A stretch of DNA of 64,000 bases from Vibrio sp. RE86 (GCF_013114545.1 NZ_VTXI01000024.1:1-64000); one strand, 5' to 3'; counted from the first letter of the stretch, positions 51,410-60,914 are shown. Notes: generated by a model from the letters alone, not told the origin. A program made the numbers and translations.

Positions 51410-52318
51410 ATGAAACAGGAATACGCACGTCTGGTAACGATGGCGGCATGGACCGCGACATTAGTGGCGACTCTTCTACTGGTTGTGAAGGTGGGAGCTT
51501 GGTGGGTCACTGGCTCGGTCAGCTTGCTGGCTTCTTTGATTGATTCCATGCTCGATATTGCTGCGTCCTTGGTCAATCTTGTTGTGGTTCGCTATTCACT
51601 GCAACCTGCCGATAGAGAGCACACCTTTGGGCACGGGAAAGCAGAATCTTTAGCGGCCTTAGCGCAGGCAATGTTTATCTCAGGTTCTGCGGTCTTCCTG
51701 ATTCTAAATGGTGTTGAGCGTTACTTTAGACCTCACGATCTGCAGTCACCAGAATACGGTGTTTACGTGAGTTTGTTTGCTATCGCGGTTACCTACGCAC
51801 TCGTTCGATTTCAAAAGCACGTCGTCAAGAAAACGGGCAGCCAAGCTATTGCTGCAGACTCTTTGCACTATCAATCTGACCTCTACATGAATGCGGCGAT
51901 TATGTTAGCCCTTGGTCTGAGCTGGTTTGGTATTACCCAAGCAGACGCGGTGTTTGCCGTTGGCATTGGTGTCTATATTTTGTATAGCGCGTTTAAAATG
52001 GTGCAAGAAGCGACACAAACTCTACTTGATAGAAAACTTCCAGACAGTGAGTTGAAAGTGATTCGAGAGACGTGCTTAAAAGTCGAAGGGGTGTTAGGTG
52101 TGCACCAGCTTCGTACGCGAATGTCTGGGCCAACACGTTTTATTCAACTGCATCTAGAATTGGAAGATAATATGCGTTTAATTGAGGCGCATCGAATCTC
52201 TGATGAAGTGGAAGACAATCTACTTGAGTTGTTCCCGGATTCCGATGTACTGATCCATCAAGATCCTTATTCGGTCGTCTTAGGCGCTGAGAAAGTACAG
52301 AAGTCTCAAGATTGGTAA
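51410..52318 (+). CDS. fieF: Cation-efflux pump FieF (CDF family)
   Basis: 302 residues with six hydrophobic segments. Metal-site residues are 'SLIDSMLDIAASL' (DxxxD), 'HTFGHGKAESLAALAQ' (HxxxxGHxKxE) and 'ADSLHYQSDLYMN' (HxxxD). The C-terminal domain is the cytosolic ferredoxin-like part. Exports Fe(II) and Zn(II) with proton exchange. I chose ATG 51410 by alignment; ribosome site is weak. Follows cpxP, as in E. coli (cpxP-fieF-pfkA). Confidence 0.95.
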   Translation: MKQEYARLVTMAAWTATLVATLLLVVKVGAWWVTGSVSLLASLIDSMLDIAASLVNLVVVRYSLQPADREHTFGHGKAESLAALAQAMFISGSAVFLILNGVERYFRPHDLQSPEYGVYVSLFAIAVTYALVRFQKHVVKKTGSQAIAADSLHYQSDLYMNAAIMLALGLSWFGITQADAVFAVGIGVYILYSAFKMVQEATQTLLDRKLPDSELKVIRETCLKVEGVLGVHQLRTRMSGPTRFIQLHLELEDNMRLIEAHRISDEVEDNLLELFPDSDVLIHQDPYSVVLGAEKVQKSQDW

Positions 52319-52588
52319 GGGAAAGCTACGACAAATCGCAACTTATTGACTATCTTTTCAACGTTGTGACTTTTAACTGTGATCCTGACGTGTATCAATT
52401 AAGTGAATTCGCAAAGCTGTAATACTCTTACATAAGTAGAAAAGTTACATAATTTCGTGCAAATAAAAGTAGTATTCCTTGTTAGGAAAGGTAACATATT
52501 GCGCAGTTATAGGAATTAAGTGGGTGAGTTTCTTTGAAACTTGCTGACGTAAAAATTGAAATAAGATTCCCAAAAATCGAGGGTGAGC

Positions 52589-53551
52589 ATGATTAAAAAG
52601 ATCGGTGTTTTGACAAGTGGTGGTGATGCACCAGGTATGAACGCAGCAGTGCGTGGTGTTGTTCGTACAGCACTTTCTAAAGGTCTAGAAGTGTACGGTG
52701 TATTTGACGGTTACTTAGGTCTTTACGAAGATCGCATCAAGAAACTTGATCGTTCAAGCGTATCTGACGTGATCAACCGAGGCGGTACTTTCCTTGGCTC
52801 GGCACGTTTCCCAGAGTTCAAAGAAGTTGAAGTTCGCCAGAAAGCGATCGAAAACCTGAAGAAGCACGGCATCGAAGCGCTAGTGGTTGTTGGTGGTGAC
52901 GGTTCTTACATGGGCGCACTTAAACTGACTGAAATGGGCTACCCATGTATCGGTCTACCGGGCACTATCGATAACGATATCGCAGGTACTGACTACACTA
53001 TCGGTTATCTAACTGCACTGAACACAGTTATCGATAACATCGACCGTCTGCGTGACACGTCTTCTTCTCACCAGCGTATCTCTATCGTTGAGATCATGGG
53101 CCGTCACTGTGGTGATCTAACTCTTATGTCAGCAATCGCTGGTGGTTGTGAGTACATCATTACTCCAGAAACGGGTCTAGACAAAGAGAAGCTGATTGGC
53201 AATATCCAAGATGGCATCGCTAAAGGTAAAAAGCACGCGATCATCGCTCTGACTGAACTTATGATGGACGCGAACGAACTCGCGAAAGAGATTGAAACTG
53301 CAACAGGTCGTGAAACTCGTGCAACGGTTCTTGGTCACATCCAACGTGGTGGTCGTCCAACAGCCTTTGACCGTGTCCTAGCATCTCGCATGGGTAACTA
53401 CGCTGTTCACCTACTTCTAGAAGGTCAAGGTGGTCGTTGTGTTGGTATCCAGAAAGAACAGCTGGTTCACCACGATATCATCGAATGTATTAACGAGATG
53501 CAAAACCCTTCTCGTGATGATCTATTCAAGGTTGCAGAAGAGTTGTTCTAA
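52589..53551 (+). CDS. pfkA: 6-phosphofructokinase I
   Basis: 320 residues. ATP-dependent phosphorylation of fructose 6-phosphate. 'TSGGDAPGMNAAVRG' and 'LPGTIDNDIAGTDYTIG' (catalytic Asp in GTIDND) are intact, and length matches E. coli PfkA. ATG 52589 has GAGG six bases before it; a GTG two codons earlier is less likely. The 270-base region upstream (52319-52588) holds no gene. Confidence 0.98.
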   Translation: MIKKIGVLTSGGDAPGMNAAVRGVVRTALSKGLEVYGVFDGYLGLYEDRIKKLDRSSVSDVINRGGTFLGSARFPEFKEVEVRQKAIENLKKHGIEALVVVGGDGSYMGALKLTEMGYPCIGLPGTIDNDIAGTDYTIGYLTALNTVIDNIDRLRDTSSSHQRISIVEIMGRHCGDLTLMSAIAGGCEYIITPETGLDKEKLIGNIQDGIAKGKKHAIIALTELMMDANELAKEIETATGRETRATVLGHIQRGGRPTAFDRVLASRMGNYAVHLLLEGQGGRCVGIQKEQLVHHDIIECINEMQNPSRDDLFKVAEELF

Positions 53552-53573
53552 GCACTCATCTAGATTAGACATT

Positions 53574-53606
53574 AAAAAGCCAGTTGGTCACCCAACTGGC
53601 TTTTTT
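53574..53606. terminator. Bidirectional terminator between pfkA and dcu
   Basis: A perfect 14-bp stem (53574-53587 with 53592-53605), 4-nt loop, six Ts. Confidence 0.93.
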
Positions 53607-53634
53607 CGTTTTGGTTGGTGTTATGTGCTTAGTG

Positions 53635-54960
53635 TTAATTGACCATCATGGTTGAGAGAACATAACCAACAGTTGTAGCGGTAATCACACCAATAAAACC
53701 AGGTAGCAAGAAACTATGGTTTAGTACGTACTTACCGATTTGAGTGGTCCCAGAGCGGTCGAAAGTAATGGCCGCGAGATCACTTGGGTAGAATGGGAAG
53801 AAGAAGTACGCATAACACGCCGGTAATACACCAATAAGCACAGGAGCAGGAATTCCCATCGCAAACCCTAGCGGTAGCATGATGGTAAGCACTGCTGCTT
53901 GGCTTTTTAAGAATACCGACACAACAAACATGGCAATGGCGAACGTCCATGGGTGCGCGGCAACTAAATCACTGACAAGACTGATCAAGTAAGGCTTATG
54001 GAAGCCAATGATGGTGTCACTCATCCAAGCGATACCAAAAATGATGATGACCGCTGTCATGCCCGCAATAAAGACATTACTATGAACAATCTTTTTCGGT
54101 TCAACCTTGGTCGTCAACAAAATCAACGCACCCACCGAGAGCATCAAGAACTGAATGGCTACCGACATCTTCACGCCTTCCGGCAGTAGGCCTAAATCTT
54201 TACCAAACATCGCGACAAAGATAACTGTTGCGATACCAGCAAGGAAGATAGTTAACCCTTTCTTAGCGATGCCTTCGTGCGCCTGATCTTCTTCGTCATC
54301 GCTGGTTGCATCAATAAGCTGTGCCTTGAACTCAGGATCTTGGCAACGTTCAATAAAGGCTTGGTCTTGATCCAGCTCTTTACCGCGTTTTAGGCTCCAA
54401 AGACAGCCAACGAGTACACCAATAAGCGTTGCAGGAATGGTCACTAGCAAGACGTTGACCAAGCCAATGTCTAGGCTGTTGTCAGCCGCTGTTGCCATCA
54501 CGACTGCCGCTGCAGCTGCGATAGGGCTGGCGGTGATACCCATTTGTGATGCCACTGTTGCCATAGCCATAGGACGCTCTGGACGAATGCCTTTCTTGTA
54601 AGCGACATCGTAAATCACAGGCAATAGAGGGTAAACGGAATGGCCTGTACCAACAAGTACTGTTAAAGAGTAGGTACACAATGGACCAAGGAAGACGATT
54701 TGGCTTGGGTGTTTACGTAAAAGACGCTCCGCAAACTTAACCAGTAGCTTGAGGCCTCCGGTTGCTTCGAGTGTTGCAGAGGCCGCGACAACCGCAAGAA
54801 TGATCAGCATGACGCTGATAGGCGGCGATCCTGGCGCGATACCAAAGACAAACGCTAGAACCGATACGCCTAGACCACCGAGTAAACCAAAAGCAATGCC
54901 TCCGTGACGAATACCAATAAAGATCACCGTCAGCAGTAGGAGCATATGTACGTAGAACAT
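53635..54960 (-). CDS. Anaerobic C4-dicarboxylate transporter, Dcu family (DcuB-like)
   Basis: About 441 residues with some 11-12 hydrophobic segments and a charged cytosolic loop near 185-235. Conserved Dcu blocks are 'GTGHSVYPLLPVIYDVAYKK', 'GIRPERPMAMA' and 'SDLAAITFDRSGTTQIGKYV'. These resemble DcuB (fumarate/succinate exchange) more than DcuA, but a firm choice needs alignment. I took ATG 54960, where the hydrophobic start aligns with the family; the longer reading to 55005 is less likely. No FNR box is obvious upstream. Confidence 0.88.
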   Translation of the reverse strand: MFYVHMLLLLTVIFIGIRHGGIAFGLLGGLGVSVLAFVFGIAPGSPPISVMLIILAVVAASATLEATGGLKLLVKFAERLLRKHPSQIVFLGPLCTYSLTVLVGTGHSVYPLLPVIYDVAYKKGIRPERPMAMATVASQMGITASPIAAAAAVVMATAADNSLDIGLVNVLLVTIPATLIGVLVGCLWSLKRGKELDQDQAFIERCQDPEFKAQLIDATSDDEEDQAHEGIAKKGLTIFLAGIATVIFVAMFGKDLGLLPEGVKMSVAIQFLMLSVGALILLTTKVEPKKIVHSNVFIAGMTAVIIIFGIAWMSDTIIGFHKPYLISLVSDLVAAHPWTFAIAMFVVSVFLKSQAAVLTIMLPLGFAMGIPAPVLIGVLPACYAYFFFPFYPSDLAAITFDRSGTTQIGKYVLNHSFLLPGFIGVITATTVGYVLSTMMVN

Positions 54961-55133
54961 AATCAAACCCCACAAGGTAGTTAAGATGCTGATTATGTTA
55001 ACCAAAGTGGTCGATTTTAAACGTGATAGCTCAATGGTATCTTGTTAATCTCGTAGCCTATCGACCGCTTCTTTGCTCCGCATCAAGAAGCGGGTTTGTA
55101 TCTCTTATCGGTGTTTCAAATTCGCCGAATGGA

Positions 55134-55640
55134 TCATGGTTTTGTACGAGATATTTTTCGGCTTTGAAACTTTTGATGCACGCCACGGCGCAGTGATTTA
55201 ATGCGATTCTCTGCTTTGTCGACGCCCAGCAATACCGTTAAGGTCAACACAGTAATCACGACCGATTGTTGCAGGTAGCCTAAGCCAATCATCATACCTA
55301 ACGCTGCAAGCACCCAAATGACTGCCGCTGACGTCACCCCATGAATTTTGCCATCAAGCGTCATCATCACACCGGCACCTAAAAAGCCCACGCCAGTGAT
55401 GATCTGGCCAAGAACACGGGCTTGGTCAAGTGTGTTAGGTGATAGTGATACTGCCATCGACATAAAGAAGTATGTACCAGAAATGACCAGTATAGAGGTG
55501 CGAATCCCAACAGGTTTACCCCGTGTCTGACGTTCGACACCAACTAAAATGCCATTAATGGCGCAGCAAAGTAGGGCAGCCCAACTGAAAGGGCCAAGAT
55601 CGAGAAGTTGTTCGATAGTAAGTTGCGTATTTGGTTGCAT
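55134..55640 (-). CDS. MgtC/SapB family membrane protein
   Basis: 168 residues. Four to five hydrophobic segments make up the MgtC domain ('ILVGVERQTRGKPVGIRTS', 'GQIITGVGFLGAGVMM', 'GKIHGVTSAAVIWVLAALGM'). The C-terminal ACT-like domain of Salmonella MgtC is missing, as in many short family members. MgtC proteins bear on Mg limitation and F-ATPase inhibition, but short members are not well defined. ATG 55640 has GGAGG just upstream. No magnesium transporter gene lies adjacent. Confidence 0.9.
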   Translation of the reverse strand: MQPNTQLTIEQLLDLGPFSWAALLCCAINGILVGVERQTRGKPVGIRTSILVISGTYFFMSMAVSLSPNTLDQARVLGQIITGVGFLGAGVMMTLDGKIHGVTSAAVIWVLAALGMMIGLGYLQQSVVITVLTLTVLLGVDKAENRIKSLRRGVHQKFQSRKISRTKP

Positions 55641-55716
55641 CGTGACCTCCAAAACGTCGGAGTATGCAGATAATAGACCGTGCTATCGAACAAAAGATTT
55701 TTGTCTTGAGGATAAA

Positions 55717-56205
55717 TTAACAGCCGTCAGTAGTGAGAATATAGCTAGGGGGAGCAGTTGATGTTGCTTCATTATAGGTTAGGAAACAACGCTCACGTAA
55801 AGTGCGGCGGCTTCTTGGCATAAAGTTGATGATACTGTCTCCTGCATCGTCATTGTTGAAGTACCAGTCAGCGTTATCATTGCCCCAAGTACTGTCTTCA
55901 ATGTTGGCTTCGAGAATGCGTGACCAGGCGTTAGCATTGTCTGCGCGCGCATAACCAAATGCGATGGCGACGGTCTCACCTTCAACGATGACAGAAGAAC
56001 TTGCAACGGTATCTAACCCTTGAACAGAGCTAACACCGATCAACTGGTCATTCGCTCCTTGCATTGCCCCGAGGAAACCTTGAAGGGCGGAGATGCGGGC
56101 ATCGGTTTGTAGATCAATGAATCTTGGTAGTGCCGTGACAGCAAGAATGCCAAGAATGACGATGACGATGACCAGTTCAATGAGGGTAAAGCCTTTAGTT
56201 TTCAT
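55717..56205 (-). CDS. Orphan type IV prepilin (MshA/PilA-like)
   Basis: 162 residues. A class IV leader 'MKTKG' precedes 'FTLIELVIVIVILGILAV', with Glu5 of the mature protein present, so PilD-type peptidase cleavage and N-methylation are expected. Two Cys near the end ('ERCFLTYNEA', 'TTDGC') would form the D-region disulfide loop. It is not next to other pilin genes. Its start is two bases after the epmB stop, with no clear ribosome site, implying coupling. MSHA-like or minor pilin roles are both possible. Confidence 0.88.
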   Translation of the reverse strand: MKTKGFTLIELVIVIVILGILAVTALPRFIDLQTDARISALQGFLGAMQGANDQLIGVSSVQGLDTVASSSVIVEGETVAIAFGYARADNANAWSRILEANIEDSTWGNDNADWYFNNDDAGDSIINFMPRSRRTLRERCFLTYNEATSTAPPSYILTTDGC

Positions 56206-56207
56206 AA

Positions 56208-57230
56208 TTATTCTAAGTGTAAATCCAATGGGGTCTTGCTGGTTCTGCCACCAATTTCACGAGTCAGCTTAGGCACTAAGTAGCCAGATACCTTTGCCAT
56301 CACTCCGGCCATGATCTGTTTTGCTTGCTGGTCAGAAATGTAGAAGTGAGTGGCGCCTTGTACTTTATCGAGTACGTGTAAGTAATAGGGTAGGACGCCA
56401 GCATCAAACAGGGCTTGGCTTAGTGCTATCTGAGCCTCGACGCTGTCGTTGACATCTTTTAGCATAACTCCCTGATTTAGAAGAGTAACACCAATACTTC
56501 TTAGCTTCGCCAAACTATCTCGCAATTCTTGATTGATCTCTTGAGCGTGATTGATATGCGTGACCAAAATGGCTTGAAGACGTGTTGTTTGAAGCAGTTC
56601 AACCAGCTCGTCAGTAATGCGCGCAGGAATAACGACGGGCAATCTAGAATGAATGCGTAGGCGCTTTACATGAGGAATATCGGCAATGTGATCAACTAAC
56701 CAGCGAAGTTCGTCATCTTTGGCCATTAAAGGATCGCCGCCAGACAAAATGATCTCATCGATCTCTGGGTGCTCTGCAACGTAATCTAGGCTTTGACGCC
56801 AAGTAGACTTGGAGCCTTTGTTTTCATCGTATGGAAAGTGGCGACGGAAACAATAGCGACAGTTGATCGCACAGCCGCCTTTTACAATCATCAAAGCGCG
56901 ATTGTGATACTTGTGGAGCAAACCTGGAATGGCATTGTTTTGCTCTTCCAGTGGATCGTTACTGTAGCCTGAGTGTACCTCGAACTCTTCACTTAGCGGC
57001 AAAACCTGTCGTAAAAGAGGATCGTAAGGATTGCCTTTTTCCATTCGATCGACAAAACTTTGCGGAACACGCTGTGCAAAAAGTTTGCGAGCTTCAAATC
57101 CGTTTTGCCAAGGTGAAGGATCAATTTCAAGTTGTTCCAGCAGTTTTGCAGGATCCGAGATCCCATTCGCTAGCTGTTTGAGCCAGTTTTGCTCAACAGA
57201 AACAACTTTTCGGGTTATGATGTGCGGCAT
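56208..57230 (-). CDS. epmB: EF-P (R)-beta-lysine modification: lysine 2,3-aminomutase EpmB
   Basis: 340 residues. A radical-SAM, PLP enzyme converting alpha-lysine to beta-lysine for attachment to EF-P by EpmA. The cluster-binding motif CxxxCxxC is in 'GGCAINCRYCFRRHFPY'. Shorter than clostridial aminomutases, as usual for EpmB. Divergent from its substrate gene efp with only 32 bases between start codons. A pilin gene follows two bases downstream. Confidence 0.95.
   Translation of the reverse strand: MPHIITRKVVSVEQNWLKQLANGISDPAKLLEQLEIDPSPWQNGFEARKLFAQRVPQSFVDRMEKGNPYDPLLRQVLPLSEEFEVHSGYSNDPLEEQNNAIPGLLHKYHNRALMIVKGGCAINCRYCFRRHFPYDENKGSKSTWRQSLDYVAEHPEIDEIILSGGDPLMAKDDELRWLVDHIADIPHVKRLRIHSRLPVVIPARITDELVELLQTTRLQAILVTHINHAQEINQELRDSLAKLRSIGVTLLNQGVMLKDVNDSVEAQIALSQALFDAGVLPYYLHVLDKVQGATHFYISDQQAKQIMAGVMAKVSGYLVPKLTREIGGRTSKTPLDLHLE
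57193..57221 (+). promoter_or_regulatory. Candidate efp promoter inside epmB
   Basis: TCAACA (57193-57198), 17 bases, TATGAT (57216-57221), lying within the first codons of epmB on the opposite strand. The 32-base gap itself holds only the efp ribosome site. Confidence 0.5.
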
Positions 57231-57262
57231 TGAATTTAGCTCTAAGAATGTAAGAGGAAAAA

Positions 57263-57829
57263 ATGGCTACTGTTAGCACCAATGAATTTAAAGGCGGTCT
57301 AAAACTAATGCTTGATAGCGAGCCTTGCGTTATCTTGGAAAACGAATACGTTAAACCAGGTAAAGGCCAAGCATTCAACCGCGTAAAAATTCGTAAACTT
57401 CTTTCTGGTAAAGTGCTAGAGAAAACCTTTAAGTCTGGTGAATCTTTTGAAGTTGCAGACGTAATGGATACCGACCTAGATTATCTATATAACGACGGCG
57501 AATTCTACCACTTTATGAACAATGAAACATTTGAACAGATTGCTGCAGATGCTAAAGCGGTCGGTGACAATGCAAAATGGTTGGTAGAAAACAACACGTG
57601 TATGCTGACACTTTGGAACGATAATCCAATTGCCGTTACGCCACCAAACTTCGTTGAGCTAGAAGTAACAGATACTGATCCTGGCCTAAAAGGTGATACT
57701 CAGGGTACAGGTGGTAAACCAGCAACACTTTCAACTGGCGCAGTTGTTCGTGTTCCACTATTCATCTCAATTGGCGAAGTGATCAAAGTTGACACTCGTA
57801 CAGGTGAATACGTAGGTCGCGTAAAATAA
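57263..57829 (+). CDS. efp: Elongation factor P
   Basis: 188 residues. Relieves ribosome stalling at polyproline. Domain I loop 'YVKPGKGQAFNRVK' contains Lys34, the residue that receives beta-lysine. C-terminal signature 'LSTGAVVRVPLFISIGEVIK' is intact. AGAGGAAAAA stands before ATG. The adjacent epmB encodes part of its modification path. Confidence 0.98.
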   Translation: MATVSTNEFKGGLKLMLDSEPCVILENEYVKPGKGQAFNRVKIRKLLSGKVLEKTFKSGESFEVADVMDTDLDYLYNDGEFYHFMNNETFEQIAADAKAVGDNAKWLVENNTCMLTLWNDNPIAVTPPNFVELEVTDTDPGLKGDTQGTGGKPATLSTGAVVRVPLFISIGEVIKVDTRTGEYVGRVK

Positions 57830-57853
57830 GCTCGACTTGAGTCAAGTTTTAGA

Positions 57854-57880
57854 AAAAGGTCACTTCGGTGGCCTTTTTTT
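57854..57880 (+). terminator. efp terminator with TTCG loop
   Basis: AAAAGGTCAC (57854-57863) pairs with GTGGCCTTTT (57868-57877) with one wobble, around a stable TTCG loop, followed by Ts. Confidence 0.9.
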
Positions 57881-57946
57881 GTTTTTCACCGCATGTATTG
57901 ATGTGCCACAATTTTACTTTGGCCTTAGGTAACTACACTACTATCC

Positions 57947-58864
57947 ATGAAACAGTCCCTTAGAATTTGGCTTGATGCCGCTCGCCCCAAAACTTTGCCT
58001 TTGGCATTAGTTTCTATCTTAACCGGTAGTGTGTTGGCGTACTCTACTCATCAGTTCTCTATTGTTGTCGCTGTATTAGCTTTTTTAACCGCGACGCTGC
58101 TGCAGATCTTATCTAACTTAGCCAATGATTATGGCGATGCAGTGAAAGGAACAGACAATGACAAACGTCTTGGTCCTATGCGCGCCATTCAGTCAGGTGC
58201 TGTGACGCAAAAAGATATGAAGCTTGCGATGATCATCAACGTCGTGTTGACCATGATTTCAGGTCTGGTTTTGGTCATGTATGCGCTAGAAAGCTTACAG
58301 AGTATTCTGGCATTTATCGGTTTAGGCGTTTTGGCGATTGTCGCGGCGATTGCTTATACGGTTGGCAATAAACCCTATGGCTATGTAGGCCTTGGCGATA
58401 TTTCGGTGTTTATCTTCTTTGGTTTATTGGGTGTCGCGGGGACGTACTTTCTCCACACTGGGATTGTCGCGCCGTTGTTGATCCTACCCGCTGTTGGCTG
58501 TGGCTTGCTGGCGGTGGCGGTACTGAATATCAATAATATGCGTGATATTGAAAACGATGAAGAGTGCGGTAAGAAAACCGTTGCGGTGCGCTTGGGGCAA
58601 CGACGAGCGAAACACTATCACTTCGTTTTGTTAGCGGGTGCAGTGCTCGCATTTGCGGCTTATCTTATTCACCAACCTGCGCCTATCTGGATCTGCTTGC
58701 CATTCTTACTGAGCCTCTTGGTGACATTCAAACATGGTAAAGCTGTGTGGCAAGCACAAGAGCCTGCACAGATTGCGCCGATGATGCCAGTCATAGTGAA
58801 ATGCTCTATGGTGACTAACCTGCTGTTTGCTGGAGTGGTTATAGCTCAAACTCTGGTCAGTTAA
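57947..58864 (+). CDS. menA: 1,4-dihydroxy-2-naphthoate octaprenyltransferase
   Basis: 305 residues, about nine hydrophobic segments, UbiA superfamily. The prenyl-diphosphate/Mg sites are 'NLANDYGDAVKGTDNDKR' and 'NMRDIENDEECGKKTVAVRL'. Makes demethylmenaquinone for anaerobic respiration. Lies before rraA, an order also found in E. coli (menA-rraA). Confidence 0.95.
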   Translation: MKQSLRIWLDAARPKTLPLALVSILTGSVLAYSTHQFSIVVAVLAFLTATLLQILSNLANDYGDAVKGTDNDKRLGPMRAIQSGAVTQKDMKLAMIINVVLTMISGLVLVMYALESLQSILAFIGLGVLAIVAAIAYTVGNKPYGYVGLGDISVFIFFGLLGVAGTYFLHTGIVAPLLILPAVGCGLLAVAVLNINNMRDIENDEECGKKTVAVRLGQRRAKHYHFVLLAGAVLAFAAYLIHQPAPIWICLPFLLSLLVTFKHGKAVWQAQEPAQIAPMMPVIVKCSMVTNLLFAGVVIAQTLVS

Positions 58865-58939
58865 ATGATGCATGTCATTGCATTGACTTAATGACACTTT
58901 ATACTCGAATGAGAAACCAACGGTATGGGAAGGGAAACT

Positions 58940-59461
58940 ATGGAATACAATACTTCTGCCTTGTGTGATATCTACTTAGAACAGGTGGATGTTGTCGAAC
59001 CTATGTTCAGCAATTTTGGTGGCAGCGCTTCGTTTGCAGGCCAAATCACGACCGTAAAGTGTTTTGAAGATAATGGCTTGATTCGCGAAATCTTAGAACA
59101 GGATGGTTTGGGTCGAGTATTGCTTATTGATGGTGGTGGCTCACTGAGACGTGCACTCATTGATGCTGAATTGGCTTCCCTTGCTGAAGAGAACGAATGG
59201 GAAGGCATTGTCGCCTACGGCTGTGTTCGTGAAGTCGATGAACTTGAAGATATGAGCATTGGCATTCAAGCGCTTGCATCCATTCCTGTTGGGGCAACCA
59301 ATCAAGGTGTGGGTGAAGTCGATGTGCCCGTTAACTTTGGCGGCGTGACTTTCCTACCAGAGGATTACCTCTACGCGGACAACACTGGGGTCATCCTTTC
59401 TCAAGAGCCTCTCGATGTTGACCTTGAAGTCGATGATGATGAAATCGTCGTGACGGATTAA
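58940..59461 (+). CDS. rraA: Regulator of ribonuclease E activity A
   Basis: 173 residues. Binds RNase E and inhibits it, shifting mRNA decay. 'SALCDIYLEQVDVVEPMFSN', 'DGGGSLRRALIDAELASLA' and 'YGCVREVDEL' are typical. I chose ATG 58940, where family members start; GGGAAGGG lies upstream. A very acidic C-terminus ('VDLEVDDDEIVVTD') is normal for the family. Confidence 0.96.
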   Translation: MEYNTSALCDIYLEQVDVVEPMFSNFGGSASFAGQITTVKCFEDNGLIREILEQDGLGRVLLIDGGGSLRRALIDAELASLAEENEWEGIVAYGCVREVDELEDMSIGIQALASIPVGATNQGVGEVDVPVNFGGVTFLPEDYLYADNTGVILSQEPLDVDLEVDDDEIVVTD

Positions 59462-59474
59462 GCACTATTAATCA

Positions 59475-59501
59475 AAAACACCGACTCAGAGTCGGTGTTT
59501 T
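59475..59501. terminator. Bidirectional terminator between rraA and MATE gene
   Basis: AAAACACCGACT/AGTCGGTGTTTT inverted repeat between convergent genes with a very short loop. Confidence 0.88.
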
Positions 59502-59511
59502 GCGTTTTATA

Positions 59512-60852
59512 TTAGGCTGAGTTTAAATGCTCTGCTCTCAGTTTAACGGCGTAAAGATAGCCTAATGTCCCACCGATGATGTTGCCAATGGCAATACCAA
59601 CGAACAACCCTTCAATGTCATACAGCTGACTGCCGAGCCATGCGCATGGCAGTGTAAAAGCAAACAGGCGCATAAAGCTCCATAGGAACGCTTTCATCGG
59701 TTGGTGTAGTGCGTTCAACCCTGATATCAGCATCATCATCACGCCTTGAAATCCGTAACTGAACGGCACAACAAGTAAATAGTGCCAAAGCAGATCTTTT
59801 ACCGCTTGTTCTTGAGAGAAAAGTGCCGCTAGTGGAATGCTCAGTGGCACCATCAAAATGAAGATACCTAATTGAAACACCATGGAAAAACGCATACTTA
59901 GGAACATCCCAGCAAAACTGCGTGCTGGGTTATTTGCGCCCATGTTTTGCGCGATAAATGGGGTTAAAGTCGAGGTAAGCGACATCAACACCAATATGAG
60001 AATGGATTCGACTCGTTGCGCGGCACCGTAAGCGGCGACGGCTGCAGTGCCATGGCTTGACAATAGCATCATTAACAATGCACCTGATAGCGGTGTAAGT
60101 GCATTGGATAGAGCGGCAGGTGTGCCAATCTTTAATATTTGTTGCCAGTCACCAACAATTGTTTTGGTGCAGGGTAGGGCAAGAAGCTTTTCTCGTTTCG
60201 CCAAAACATACAATGAGCCAACGAGCGCTCCAAACCAACTGAATGCACTCGCAATGGCAGCACCTTGAATGCCTAATTCTGGGAACGGACCATAACCAAA
60301 GATAAGCAATGGGTCGAGTACACCATTGATTAACCCTGCTAGCATCATGATTTTGGCTGGCGTTTTCGTATCGCCTGTTGCGCGAATCGCAGCATTGCCC
60401 GCCATTGGAATAACCAACAATGGTATCGACAGGTACCAGATATCCATGTACTGATGGATCAAGGGCAATAAAGATTCATCGGCGCCAAGCAGACGGAACA
60501 GTGGCTCGATGGTGGTTAAGCCGAGTGAGGATGCAAGCACAACAAGCGCGACCGCAAGCACTAAACCGTGAGTAGAGAATCGAGCAGCACCTTGAGACTG
60601 CCCTTGCCCAAGCAAGCGTCCAATATTGGCGGATAGTCCCATGCCAATCCCCATCGTGATGCAATTTACCGCGAATGTAACAGGAAAAGTAAAACTCACC
60701 GCTGCGAGGGCATCGGTACCAAGTAAGGATATAAAGAAGGTATCCACGAGGTTAAACATCAAAATAGCGACCATGCCAAAGGTCATGGGCACTGTCATTT
60801 GACGAAGAACTAGGGGAATGGGCGCGGTTAATAGCCCGTGTTTATCCTGCAT
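59512..60852 (-). CDS. MATE family efflux transporter
   Basis: About 446 residues with 12 hydrophobic segments in two MatE halves ('MFNLVDTFFISLLGTDALAA', 'AAYGAAQRVESILILVLMSL'). Such pumps exchange Na+ or H+ for cationic drugs. It belongs to the DinF/NorM-like group with no nearby clue to substrate. I chose ATG 60852 (MQDKHGLLTAPIPLV). No clear ribosome site precedes it; a longer reading begins with TTG at 60912 and adds an unconserved tail. Confidence 0.88.
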   Translation of the reverse strand: MQDKHGLLTAPIPLVLRQMTVPMTFGMVAILMFNLVDTFFISLLGTDALAAVSFTFPVTFAVNCITMGIGMGLSANIGRLLGQGQSQGAARFSTHGLVLAVALVVLASSLGLTTIEPLFRLLGADESLLPLIHQYMDIWYLSIPLLVIPMAGNAAIRATGDTKTPAKIMMLAGLINGVLDPLLIFGYGPFPELGIQGAAIASAFSWFGALVGSLYVLAKREKLLALPCTKTIVGDWQQILKIGTPAALSNALTPLSGALLMMLLSSHGTAAVAAYGAAQRVESILILVLMSLTSTLTPFIAQNMGANNPARSFAGMFLSMRFSMVFQLGIFILMVPLSIPLAALFSQEQAVKDLLWHYLLVVPFSYGFQGVMMMLISGLNALHQPMKAFLWSFMRLFAFTLPCAWLGSQLYDIEGLFVGIAIGNIIGGTLGYLYAVKLRAEHLNSA

Positions 60853-60914
60853 TGGCAACAACTGAGTAAATGAGGGAGTGCGTAGGATACTTGATTGATG
60901 TGTGAGACACAAAA

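Noticed and set aside
54961..55133. FNR box for the Dcu carrier
   Set aside because: No TTGAT-N4-ATCAA-like pair of half-sites was found in the spacer.
60853..60912. N-terminal extension of the MATE protein from TTG 60912
   Set aside because: The added residues are not membrane-like or conserved, and no ribosome site precedes the TTG.
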